This document shows, in pieces, positions 18,790 through 27,032 of a stretch of 64,000 nucleotides of DNA. A program made the translations under genes and the position numbers. Each line of letters starts with the position of its first letter. The first letter of the stretch is position 1. The stretch is from JADJRH01 sp046351455 (GTDB taxonomy: Bacteria; Myxococcota_A; Polyangia; Polyangiales; Polyangiaceae), in assembly GCA_046351455.1 (NCBI GenBank), contig JAXLYM010000013.1, positions 222,959-286,958 of the forward strand. Direction: 5' to 3'. The notes below the pieces were generated by a model. It saw only the letters and a program-made list of their open reading frames with translations, did not search any database and was not told the DNA's origin.

Positions 18790-20658
18790 ATGCTCCCCGA
18801 GCGAATCCGCGCGACGCTCGCCCCCACCGCGGGAGACCGGCTGGCCCCGCTGCAAGAGCTGGGCGCCGCGTTGCACCGCGCCGGCGCGACGAGCCTGTTC
18901 GCGGCGGCCTCGCGGGGGGACGTGAAGGCCTCTGTCTATCGCCCGTACACCAATGTTCCGGAGAAGCGGATCCCGGTGACCGAGGTGTACGCGGACGCCG
19001 ATGCGCTTTGGCGAGCGATCGAAGAGGGGGAGTTTGGCGCGTGGGACGCGGCGCTCGATCTGCTGGTCGCCGCGGGGAACGCCGACGTGGACGGCCTCGC
19101 CGCGGGGGTCTTCGACGCGCGCTATTCGGTGTGGCCGGAGATCGGCGCCCGCGCGAAAGGCCTCCTGCTCCGAAGTCCGAGCGACACGGCCCTCGACGCG
19201 CTCCTCCGCGGCGCCGCGCAAGGGCAGCTCACGACCACGGAGCTCGCGGACCACCCGAATCCCCACCTCGGAGAGAAGGTGTTGGAAGCGCTCCACGCCA
19301 GCGGGGTGACGCATTTTGCTCCGATCGCGTGGCCGTCGGTCGAAGCGTGGGACACGTGGTCTCCGGCCGAGCGAAAGGCCTTCACGAGCGCGCGGGAAAA
19401 GGCGGCTCACGAGGCCCCTCCCATGAATGGCATTCTGCCGCTGACGCACGCGCTCGTGAGGCTCGCGTACCGCCCGGCGCTGGCCGATCTCCTCGCGATG
19501 GGACGCGGTCATCCCGCGACGAACCTGCGCATGGTGGCCCTCTCGGCGCTCCAGCGGTTCGACGACGCCGAGGCGAACGCGCTGCTCCGGAGCCTCGTGG
19601 ACGACGCGCACGCCTTCGCGCTGGGCGTGATCGTGACGTTCCGGCGGGCGCCGGACCGGGCCTATGAGGTGCTGTCTCGGTGGTTCACGCCGGAGGCGCT
19701 CGCGCGGCCCAAGGCGTGCGAGGTCGCGGCGACGATCCTGGGCACGCTGCGCGAGGACGCGACGCGGCCCCCCGGCGATCCGAGCGGGCCTTCGAATGGA
19801 TGGTTGAAGTCGGATCCGCGGTGGCTCGATCTCGTGGTCGCGCACGAGGACGACAGGCGTCTTCCGGCGGCGCTGCTCGTGCACCTGTTCGACAAGGACG
19901 ATGTCCGCGCGGCCCGCAAGCGACGCAAGGCCTCGCGTCCGGCGACTCCGTCCGTGGCGCCCGCGGATCGACTGGCACGTTACCAGGCCGGCCAGCACGA
20001 GGCGGTGTGGCGCGAGCTGTTCGAGGCGGGCGACCTCACGAACAACGACGCTCTCCGCGCCGAGGCCGCAGCCGTGGCCCGCGCCACGATGGAGCGAGTC
20101 GCGCACAACATCAAGCTCCTGGCCGAGCGGCTCACGTCGATGAAATACGGCCCCGAAGGCTCCTTCGTGACGCCGCCGAGCCCCGCGGCCCTCGCCGAAG
20201 CCGATAAACACCATGGCCCTCTCCCGATCTCGCTGCACGCCTTTTACGAGATCGTCGGAGGCGTGGGCTTCGATCGGGATCTCGACGGCATCGAGAAGAG
20301 CCACCTCGCGCTGGCGTCCGCGGATCCGCTCGTGGTGCTGCCGATCGAGGACGCGACGGCCTGGCTCGGATCCCCTGGAAAAGGGCTGGATGCGGATCGT
20401 GACCCCGAGGCGCCGCGGTTCCTCGTCCTCGCGCCGGACCGCCTCGGCAAGACGCGCGCGAGCGGCGGGTCCCCGTATACAATGAAGCTCCCGTCGCGCG
20501 CCGCGGACGCCTTCGTGCTGCACGAACGGCACGATCTGCCCTTCGTCGCGTACCTTCGACTCGCCATGACGTGGGGCGGGTTTCCGGATCTGGAGCGCGC
20601 TCCCCGGAAGCCGCGGACCCTCCTCGCCAAGTTGACCAAAGACCTCCTCCCCTTCTGA
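18790..20658 (+). CDS. HEAT-repeat protein with C-terminal SUKH-like domain (candidate immunity)
   Basis: Protein of 622 residues, 3 bases downstream of the Rhs toxin gene, the classical place of its immunity gene. Residues 1-430 are Ala/Leu-rich helical repeats of HEAT/ARM type. Residues about 465-600 look like a SMI1/KNR4 (SUKH) domain, with HHGPLPISLHAFYEIVGGVG aligning to the typical LPxxLxxFYxxxGG core. SUKH proteins are widespread immunity proteins of polymorphic toxins, including nucleic-acid deaminases and nucleases. There is no signal peptide, so it would act in the cytoplasm, as fits a deaminase target. Whether the HEAT part binds the toxin, the Rhs shell or something else is unknown. 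The fusion is longer than ordinary SUKH immunity proteins. Confidence 0.7.
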   Translation: MLPERIRATLAPTAGDRLAPLQELGAALHRAGATSLFAAASRGDVKASVYRPYTNVPEKRIPVTEVYADADALWRAIEEGEFGAWDAALDLLVAAGNADVDGLAAGVFDARYSVWPEIGARAKGLLLRSPSDTALDALLRGAAQGQLTTTELADHPNPHLGEKVLEALHASGVTHFAPIAWPSVEAWDTWSPAERKAFTSAREKAAHEAPPMNGILPLTHALVRLAYRPALADLLAMGRGHPATNLRMVALSALQRFDDAEANALLRSLVDDAHAFALGVIVTFRRAPDRAYEVLSRWFTPEALARPKACEVAATILGTLREDATRPPGDPSGPSNGWLKSDPRWLDLVVAHEDDRRLPAALLVHLFDKDDVRAARKRRKASRPATPSVAPADRLARYQAGQHEAVWRELFEAGDLTNNDALRAEAAAVARATMERVAHNIKLLAERLTSMKYGPEGSFVTPPSPAALAEADKHHGPLPISLHAFYEIVGGVGFDRDLDGIEKSHLALASADPLVVLPIEDATAWLGSPGKGLDADRDPEAPRFLVLAPDRLGKTRASGGSPYTMKLPSRAADAFVLHERHDLPFVAYLRLAMTWGGFPDLERAPRKPRTLLAKLTKDLLPF

Positions 20659-20682
20659 GCCCTTCCACGGAGCGTCGCCGCC

Positions 20683-23211
20683 ATGCCCCACGTCTCGCTC
20701 GCCGTCGCGGATAAAACGTTCGCCTGCCGCGCCTTCGAAGGAAAGGAGCGGCTCGGGGAGAGCCTCGACGTCCAGGTGGAGATCGTCTGTCCGGAGCCCG
20801 TCGAGCGGAGAGCGTGGCTCGGAAAGCCGTGCGCCGTGCTCCTGCAGGCCGGCGTGGCGGAGCGTGCCATTGCCGGCGTCGTGTGGAGCGTGACCTCTGT
20901 CGCCACCTCGCAAGAGCCGGAGGCCCGCGTCTATCGCGTCCGCGTGCAGTCGGTGCTCGCGGTCATGGGGTTGCGGCGGCGCTCTCGGATCTTTCAGCAC
21001 CTCACCGTCCCGGACATCGTGCGTCAGCTCGCGGAAGAGGGCGGCTACGACCCCTCGGCGATCCGCGTCGAGGTCGCCGGGACCCACGAGACGCGCGACT
21101 ACGTGGTTCAATACGACGAGACGGATGCGGTGTTCGTCCGCCGCCTGTGCGAGGACGAAGGCCTCTTCTTCCGCGAGGAGCTGAAGGACGGCGCGGCGGC
21201 CTTCGTGCTCGGCGACACGTCCACCGCCGCCGCGGCCGACCTCACGATCCGGCACATGGACGCTTCCACCATGGTGTCCAGCGCAAGGTGCCTGTGGGAG
21301 TGCCGATCACGCCGGCGGCGCCGCCCCGGGAAAGTGACGTTGCGCGACTACGATTTCGAGCATCCGGCCGCGTCGCTCGAAGGCGTGGCCGCCGCGGGCT
21401 CCGACGTGGAACAAGGCATCGAGGTCTACGCGGCGCCCGGCCGGTTCCGCTCCCCGGACGAAGGAAACGACCGCGCGAAGCTCCGGCTGGAGGCGCTGCG
21501 CGCAGAGGCATTGACGTACGGCTTCCGGACGAACGCCGTCGACCTCGCGCCCGGGATCGCCTTCGCCCTCGACACCACGTCCGCGCCCCAGGAGAGCGCG
21601 CATCCGGAGGGCGACCTCCTCACGATCGGCGTCCGCCACGCATGGAAACAAGGCGATCCGCTCACCGTGGTCGCCGAGGCGATCCCGCTCGACGTGCCTT
21701 ATCGACTGCCCCTCTCGACGCCGCGGCCCAGGATCGCGGGCGTGCAGAGCGCGGTCGTCTCCGGCGCCTCCGGAAAAGAGATCGACACCGACTCCCACGG
21801 TCGCGTCACCCTCAAATTCCGCTGGGATCGGCTCGGTCCCGACGACGACAAGAGCAGCCTCCGCGTCCGCGTCGTGCACCCCAACATGCCCGGCGCCATG
21901 CTGCTGCCCCGCGTGGGGTGGGAGACCGTGACGGCGTTCGAAGAAGGGGATCCGGAGCGTCCGTTCGTGCTGGGGCGCGCGTTCAACGCGAAGCAGCCGC
22001 CGCCCGTCGGCCTCCCCGCCAACAAGACGATGACGAGCCTCTCGACGCAGAGCTCGCCGGGCGCCGGCAAGATGAACGCGATCCGCTACGACGACGCGGC
22101 CGGGCGACAGCACCTCTCGATCACCGCCGGATTCGGTAAAACTGCCACCGTCGCGAACAACGCCTTCACACAGACCGCCAAGAACGAGACGCACCAGGTG
22201 GGCGGCGCGCAGACACGCACCATCGGCGGCAAAGAAGACATCACGGTTCGCGAGGCGTACCTCGCGGCGGTCGGCTCCAGCTCTCTCTCGGTCGGCGCGA
22301 CGCACAAGGTGTTCGTGACAGGGCACCTCGGCGTCAACACGGGCAGCGAGTCCGTGACGGTCGGAGGTGCGGTGCTGGAGAAGGTGGGCAATCCCGCGAA
22401 GGGCGCGCTCCAGCTCGGGCTCGCCGCGGGCCTTCAGGGCGTGGGATCGCTCGGCGGCTGGGGCCAGGTCGCCTCCATGGCGGGCGGTCTCGTGAAGTCC
22501 GGCGTGGAGGGGTACATGGCGGGCGGCACCTCGGGGGCCGCGAAGGCCGTCGGGATGGGGGTCCTCGGCCTCGGAGCAGGCATGTTGCCGGCCGGAGATG
22601 CGATCATGGCCTCGGTCACCGGGGCCGCCGAGCCGCCTCCGTGGGGGGAAGATCCGCCGCCTGCCGGGAGCGCCGAATCGGGCGGCGGCACCAGCGGATC
22701 GAGCGACGCGGCCGGCGCCAAGGGCCCGGGACCGGGCTATCGCAACACCAACGTTCGCGGCAAGATGAGCGAGATGATCGGCGGACTCCACAGCTCGATG
22801 ACGCCCGGAGGCATGAACTGGAACACCACCGGCGCCTCCACGTTCCTGATCGGAGGCAGCCACTCGACGAAGGCGCGAAAGGCCTCCATCAAGGTGGCCG
22901 GCGCGGCGTCGGAGACGCTCGGGAGCCTGCTGATCAAGACGAAGGGCAACATCGTCCGCGAGGTGAAGGGCGTCCTCACCACCAAGGTCGGCGGCGCCGT
23001 CAAGATCAAGTCCGGCGCCGCGTACAAGCTCAAGGCCGGAGTGTCCTTGAATATCAACCTCGGCGGCTCTCTCAAGCTCGACGGCTCCCGCGTCACGTTC
23101 ATCTGCGGGGGCGCCGTGGTGGAGGCGACGTCCAGCGGCGTCGTGATCAAGGCCCCCACCATCGTGGTCAACGGGAAGACCGTGCAGGCCGGAAAGGCTG
23201 GTCTCGCGTGA
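20683..23211 (+). CDS. vgrG: VgrG spike protein 3 with glycine-rich hydrophobic insert
   Basis: VgrG of 842 residues. The gp27-like part has DAVFVRRLCEDEGLFF and VTLRDYDFEHP, the OB domain HGRVTLKFRWDR and LPRVGWETVTAF, and the needle region follows. Residues about 570-650 form an unusual hydrophobic, glycine/alanine-rich stretch (for example LGLAAGLQGVGSLGG and GMGVLGLGAGMLPAG), followed by a Pro/Gly/Ser linker and more beta repeats to the C-terminus. The insert resembles a glycine zipper and might enter membranes or bind cargo. The stop overlaps the next gene start by 4 bases (GTGA). An alternative frame near 21270-21320 also reads plausibly, but the given frame keeps the VgrG motif on both sides. 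Confidence 0.93.
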   Translation: MPHVSLAVADKTFACRAFEGKERLGESLDVQVEIVCPEPVERRAWLGKPCAVLLQAGVAERAIAGVVWSVTSVATSQEPEARVYRVRVQSVLAVMGLRRRSRIFQHLTVPDIVRQLAEEGGYDPSAIRVEVAGTHETRDYVVQYDETDAVFVRRLCEDEGLFFREELKDGAAAFVLGDTSTAAAADLTIRHMDASTMVSSARCLWECRSRRRRRPGKVTLRDYDFEHPAASLEGVAAAGSDVEQGIEVYAAPGRFRSPDEGNDRAKLRLEALRAEALTYGFRTNAVDLAPGIAFALDTTSAPQESAHPEGDLLTIGVRHAWKQGDPLTVVAEAIPLDVPYRLPLSTPRPRIAGVQSAVVSGASGKEIDTDSHGRVTLKFRWDRLGPDDDKSSLRVRVVHPNMPGAMLLPRVGWETVTAFEEGDPERPFVLGRAFNAKQPPPVGLPANKTMTSLSTQSSPGAGKMNAIRYDDAAGRQHLSITAGFGKTATVANNAFTQTAKNETHQVGGAQTRTIGGKEDITVREAYLAAVGSSSLSVGATHKVFVTGHLGVNTGSESVTVGGAVLEKVGNPAKGALQLGLAAGLQGVGSLGGWGQVASMAGGLVKSGVEGYMAGGTSGAAKAVGMGVLGLGAGMLPAGDAIMASVTGAAEPPPWGEDPPPAGSAESGGGTSGSSDAAGAKGPGPGYRNTNVRGKMSEMIGGLHSSMTPGGMNWNTTGASTFLIGGSHSTKARKASIKVAGAASETLGSLLIKTKGNIVREVKGVLTTKVGGAVKIKSGAAYKLKAGVSLNINLGGSLKLDGSRVTFICGGAVVEATSSGVVIKAPTIVVNGKTVQAGKAGLA

Positions 23212-24215
23212 CGCTCGCGATCGTCGGCTCCGGCCTCGTCTCCCCGACGGGCACGAACGCCGTTCAACATGTGATGTTCCTCCGCGCGGGCGCGCCGCCT
23301 CCGCCGGTGTCGCCGTTCCTCCTCTCCGACGATCGACGACTACGCGTATTCTACTGCCCGTGGCTCGGAGCGCGGGCGAAGATCGCGGACCGCCTCCTCG
23401 GCCTCGCGAACGCCGCGGCGGACGAGGCGCTCGCGCCGCTGACGAGCCGCGAGATGGCCTTTCGACCGCACCTGATCCTCTGCACGGGCGCGCCCCGTCC
23501 CGGCCTCTCGCCCGGCGACGTCGACGCGCTCGAAGAGGCGCTGCGCCGGCGTTTGCAGCCCTCCAGCGTCGAGCGGATTTCGGGGGACGCCGGGACGTTC
23601 GTCGCGCTCAAGCGACTCCGGACGGCGCCTGTCCGGCCGGAGCCGACATTGCTCCTCGCGGTGGATTCGATGATCTCCCTCGATACGCTGACCGACATCG
23701 TCGTTCACCCGCACAGCCCCTGGCAGCGCCGTCCGCCGCACCCCTCCGAGGCCGCCGCAGCGCTGCTTTTGTGGGACGAGGTGCACGCGCGGAGGGCCGG
23801 TGTCCCGGCGCTCGGCTTCGTCGACGGCGCGGAGACGGCCACGGATCCGGCGAACGACGACAACGACGAGACGGTCGAAGGGACCGCCCTCACCGAGGTG
23901 GTGCACAAGCTGCCTGTGCGCGGTCCGATCGCCCTTGTCTTCGGTCAATCCGACGTGGACTCGTTCCGGATCCAGGACTGGGTGATCGCCTCCGCGCGGA
24001 ACCACGCCCGGCTCCGGCCCGACTGCGAGATGGTCTGTCTGGAGGCGGACGCCGGGCGGATCGGCGGCGCGTCCGGGGCGGCCAGCATCGTTTATGGACT
24101 GACCATGATCCGTCACGGCGCGGCGCCTCGACAGGCCCCGAAGGACACGCCGTTCGTCGCGTGGGCGACATCGCCGGACGGGCTGCGCGGGGCCTGCGCC
24201 GTGAGGTGCGCATGA
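23208..24215 (+). CDS. Beta-ketoacyl-synthase-like (thiolase-fold) protein, probably non-catalytic
   Basis: Protein of 335 residues starting at GTG 23208, overlapping vgrG 3 by 4 bases. The N-terminus MTLAIVGSGLVSPTG is the first strand-turn of the thiolase fold, and GGASGAASIVYGLTMIRHG matches the C-terminal loop near the active site of ketoacyl synthases. The position where the nucleophilic Cys would be expected reads AVDSMISL, and I find no Cys-His-His triad, so it is likely a structural or binding relative. The thiolase fold is normally a dimer in fatty-acid or polyketide synthesis; here it sits in a T6SS spike operon, coupled to the next HEAT gene. It may act as an effector chaperone or adaptor. 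This role is inferred from location. Confidence 0.65.
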   Translation: MTLAIVGSGLVSPTGTNAVQHVMFLRAGAPPPPVSPFLLSDDRRLRVFYCPWLGARAKIADRLLGLANAAADEALAPLTSREMAFRPHLILCTGAPRPGLSPGDVDALEEALRRRLQPSSVERISGDAGTFVALKRLRTAPVRPEPTLLLAVDSMISLDTLTDIVVHPHSPWQRRPPHPSEAAAALLLWDEVHARRAGVPALGFVDGAETATDPANDDNDETVEGTALTEVVHKLPVRGPIALVFGQSDVDSFRIQDWVIASARNHARLRPDCEMVCLEADAGRIGGASGAASIVYGLTMIRHGAAPRQAPKDTPFVAWATSPDGLRGACAVRCA

Positions 24216-25942
24216 ACGAGAAACGCCTCGCCGCCGCGCTGGAGAGCGCCGTTTCCCTCGCCGCGAACCTCCGCGAGGAGCCGCGCGTCGCCGATCTCCG
24301 CCGCACGCTGAACGCGCTGGAGGACGAGCGACCGGCGCGCGCGACCCCGACTCCGGCGCTCGCGCAACGGGCGCTTCAGGGGGCCGCGCTGCTCGTCACC
24401 GATGGGCTCGCGGATCGGGAGTTGCTCGCCGCGGTGACTGGCATTTACAACGGTGCGTTCACCGGCGGGCGGCGCCTGCACGGGAAGGCGGCGCTCCTCC
24501 CGGCGCCGCTGCCGCTCATGGTGCTCTCGGCCCCGCGCGCACGGGCGATCGCGCGCGATCTCTTCGTGCCGGAGGGGGACCGCGCGGAGGAGGCAAAGAC
24601 CCTCTCTCCGGATCGCGCGCCTGAATCGGATGCCGGGACATCGGTGGCTGCGGAGCCGAAAGACGCGGTGATTCCGGCCGTTCCCGGGCCGCTCCGCGTC
24701 GAGGATGGCGGCGAGCCGGTCCCTCGGAGACAGTTCCTCTCCGGCGTGACGGAGCATTGTCTGGACACCCTCGCTTCCCGCTCGCGCCAGCGCGTCGAGC
24801 TGCCGTTCGCGGGGATCGCCGAGCCCGAGCGCAGCCTCCTCGCGGCGTGCGACGCGCTCGCGGCGGTGTCGGCGAACGTCGTGGAGCAGACCCTCGCGTG
24901 GTGGTCCGCGAAGGAGACCCCGAGTCGCTGGACGAGCTGGGCGCTCGCAGCGGCGCTGTCGTCCTTCGAGGGTGCGGACGCGCTCCTGGCGCTCGAAGCG
25001 GGCCTGTCTCATCTTCCCGAGACGGCCGTCGAGCACGCGGGCGCCGCGGCCGAAGCCCTCGCGATCTTCGCGAACCCCGATGTCGACGCGCTCGCGCGGG
25101 ACCTCCTCGAGCACCCGAGTCCGGTCCTGCGCGCGGTGGGGCTGGAGACGCTCTCGCTGCGGGGCGGCCTCGCGATCGAGGAGATTCGCCGTCTCTTGTG
25201 GGACGTCAACGTGCCTGTCCTCGCCGCCGCCGTGCGCGCGGTCGGCCGACTCCCCACCTCCGATGCGGCCTTGTTCGTGCCGCTCCTGATTCGATGGCTC
25301 CGTTTCCCGGACGCCGACGTCGCGTGGACCGCGGCGCGCGAGCTCGCGCTCCTTCACCGCGCGGAGCCGATGATCGCGCTGCGCGACGGGAAGCTCGCGC
25401 ACCTCCGCCCCGAGCACGCGCTGGAGCTGTTCGTGCTCGCGGGCGACACGAGCGATCTGGAGGCCATTCAGCGCGTCCTCGCGCGCGCTCCCGTGGGCGA
25501 AGCGGAGCTCGACGCGCTCGCGCGGTTCGGCCATGTCGGCGCGCTCTCGTTCCTCCTTCACCACCTGTCGGAGGGCGATCTCGTCGACGAGGCCGTGGAC
25601 GCGCTCCTCACGCTCTTCGGCCCGCTCGTCCCGCCCGAAGAGGCCGGCGAGCCTGCGCCGTGGAAGCAGGCCATCAAGCGCGCGCGGCTCGATACATCGG
25701 TGCGCTACCGCCGAGGAGAGCCGTGGTCGCCGGCGGTGATCGCCCGCGAAATCGAGCCCCGCAAGCTCTCGATCGCCGGCGTGGATCGCCGGGCCGCGGA
25801 GCTCGGGAGTCGTTGCGACCTCCCCTCGCGTCCGAAGCTCTCCGGCTGGTCCACCGACATCGATGCGGAGGTCCGCGCGCTCCTGCGAGAGGCCCAGTCT
25901 CTCTCGCCGCAAGCCGGCCAGTGGACACGCGCCTTCGGTTGA
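24212..25942 (+). CDS. HEAT-repeat protein (TIGR02270-like), T6SS-associated
   Basis: Protein of 576 residues. ATG at 24212 overlaps the previous stop by 4 bases. Residues 1-170 are a separate helical and acidic/Pro-containing segment. Residues about 190-480 are a row of helical pairs with the HEAT spacing, for example DALARDLLEHPSPVLRAVGL. The layout fits the TIGR02270 family, often found next to vgrG, DUF2169 and PAAR genes. It shares repeat type with the gene at 18790 but lacks the SUKH domain. It is the last gene of the plus-strand spike operon. It is probably a scaffold for spike or effector assembly; no enzyme motif is visible. The DUF2169 gene is convergent 13 bases downstream. Confidence 0.7.
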   Translation: MNEKRLAAALESAVSLAANLREEPRVADLRRTLNALEDERPARATPTPALAQRALQGAALLVTDGLADRELLAAVTGIYNGAFTGGRRLHGKAALLPAPLPLMVLSAPRARAIARDLFVPEGDRAEEAKTLSPDRAPESDAGTSVAAEPKDAVIPAVPGPLRVEDGGEPVPRRQFLSGVTEHCLDTLASRSRQRVELPFAGIAEPERSLLAACDALAAVSANVVEQTLAWWSAKETPSRWTSWALAAALSSFEGADALLALEAGLSHLPETAVEHAGAAAEALAIFANPDVDALARDLLEHPSPVLRAVGLETLSLRGGLAIEEIRRLLWDVNVPVLAAAVRAVGRLPTSDAALFVPLLIRWLRFPDADVAWTAARELALLHRAEPMIALRDGKLAHLRPEHALELFVLAGDTSDLEAIQRVLARAPVGEAELDALARFGHVGALSFLLHHLSEGDLVDEAVDALLTLFGPLVPPEEAGEPAPWKQAIKRARLDTSVRYRRGEPWSPAVIAREIEPRKLSIAGVDRRAAELGSRCDLPSRPKLSGWSTDIDAEVRALLREAQSLSPQAGQWTRAFG

Positions 25943-25955
25943 AATCTCCTCCAGC

Positions 25956-26939
25956 TCAGGCGATCTCGGCGATGACCTCGCGGAGCACCTGCTGGCGCCG
26001 CCCCATCACGAACGACTGTCGCCCGACGATCTCGAACCGCCGCCGCGACGGCTCCACGAGCACGAGATCGATCGCGGGCGCCGTCTCCAGCGGGCCGCGC
26101 CCGTCGAAGCGCCCGCGCAGTCGCAACGGGAATGCGGGCAGTGCGAAGACGAAGCGCTCCAGCGTCATCCCCGAGATCGAGATCGTGTCCCCCGCGACGA
26201 GCGGTGATTCGAACACGAGAGAGGGGTGCGCGACGTTCCAGAAGCGGGGATCGAAATCGCGCGGCGGAAGCGGCATCCGAGCCTGCACCCACGCCTCGTC
26301 GTACGTCCCGACCAGCTCCTTCCGAGGCGACCAGTGCGTCATGATCGCGCCGAGTCCGACGGGCTCGGGCGAGTCCCCGACGACGTAGGGAGTCGTCGCG
26401 CTCTCGATCTGCGGCGCGGGGCGGTCCACGAGATCCTCTTTGCGCTTCGCGACGCCGACGCCGGAGGGATTGCGGTGCTCGACGACCGACCAGTCCTCCG
26501 AAGCGCCCCCGTAGGCCCGTTCGTATACAATCTGTTTTCTTTCGAACGGCGCGGAGGGCGACATCGCGAGCCCCATCAGCGATTTGTAGAAGACCCGCTC
26601 CCCGTGGACGCGCAACGTCAGAGTGCGATCCCGCACCTTCACCGCGACGTCTGCCGCTTTCACAGGCGCCTTCGAGACGGCCTCTCCCACGATCACCACG
26701 TCGGTCCCGACCTTGGCCGGGCCCAGATCCGAGGGGTAGAGCAGGCTGGATCGGATGTCGTCCGGATCGCGCACGACGTCGCCGGCGCGGATGGGCGAGC
26801 CCTCCTCGGCGGGCACCACTTTTCCGTCGGCCCGCACCTCGAAGGTGGCTTTCACGATCGCGACCACGACCTCTTGCCCCTGGGCATCGAGCATGGGCAC
26901 GTCGACGGCGGCGAACGGGGTGAGGTTCGTGATAGGCAT
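25956..26939 (-). CDS. DUF2169 T6SS adaptor-like protein
   Basis: Protein of 327 residues from ATG at 26939, preceded by GGAGG 7 bases upstream; an in-frame ATG at 26954 is an alternative. The N-terminus (PITNLTPFAAVDVPMLDAQG) and the central segment KQIVYERAYGGASEDW are typical of DUF2169, a family encoded with VgrG, PAAR and effectors and proposed to help load effectors on the spike. There is no signal peptide or membrane segment. It is convergent with the HEAT gene and divergent from the gene at 27033. The start region lies in an inverted repeat described separately. Confidence 0.85.
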   Translation of the reverse strand: MPITNLTPFAAVDVPMLDAQGQEVVVAIVKATFEVRADGKVVPAEEGSPIRAGDVVRDPDDIRSSLLYPSDLGPAKVGTDVVIVGEAVSKAPVKAADVAVKVRDRTLTLRVHGERVFYKSLMGLAMSPSAPFERKQIVYERAYGGASEDWSVVEHRNPSGVGVAKRKEDLVDRPAPQIESATTPYVVGDSPEPVGLGAIMTHWSPRKELVGTYDEAWVQARMPLPPRDFDPRFWNVAHPSLVFESPLVAGDTISISGMTLERFVFALPAFPLRLRGRFDGRGPLETAPAIDLVLVEPSRRRFEIVGRQSFVMGRRQQVLREVIAEIA

Positions 26940-26960
26940 TCGAGGCCTCCGCATCCTATC
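26931..26960 (-). promoter_or_regulatory. Symmetric inverted repeat around the DUF2169 start codon
   Basis: The outer arms GATAGG (26931-26936) and CCTATC (26955-26960) and the inner palindrome GAGGCCTC (26942-26949) share the same centre. In the mRNA the inner palindrome contains the GGAGG ribosome site, and both possible ATG starts (26939 and 26954) lie between the arms. It could be an operator or a hairpin limiting translation. It may also be chance, since the arms are only 6 bases. Confidence 0.35.
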
Positions 26961-27032
26961 AAAGTCCACGGGCGGCGGCACCTCTCGTCGTAGGGAGTGA
27001 CTCCACCGCGATTTTGAGGAAGAATCCGGCGT

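Noticed and set aside
21265..21330. Possible frameshift in VgrG 3
   Set aside because: Another frame reads plausibly for a few residues, but the chosen frame contains RRRRPGKVTLRDYDF, the expected VgrG sequence, and stays open.
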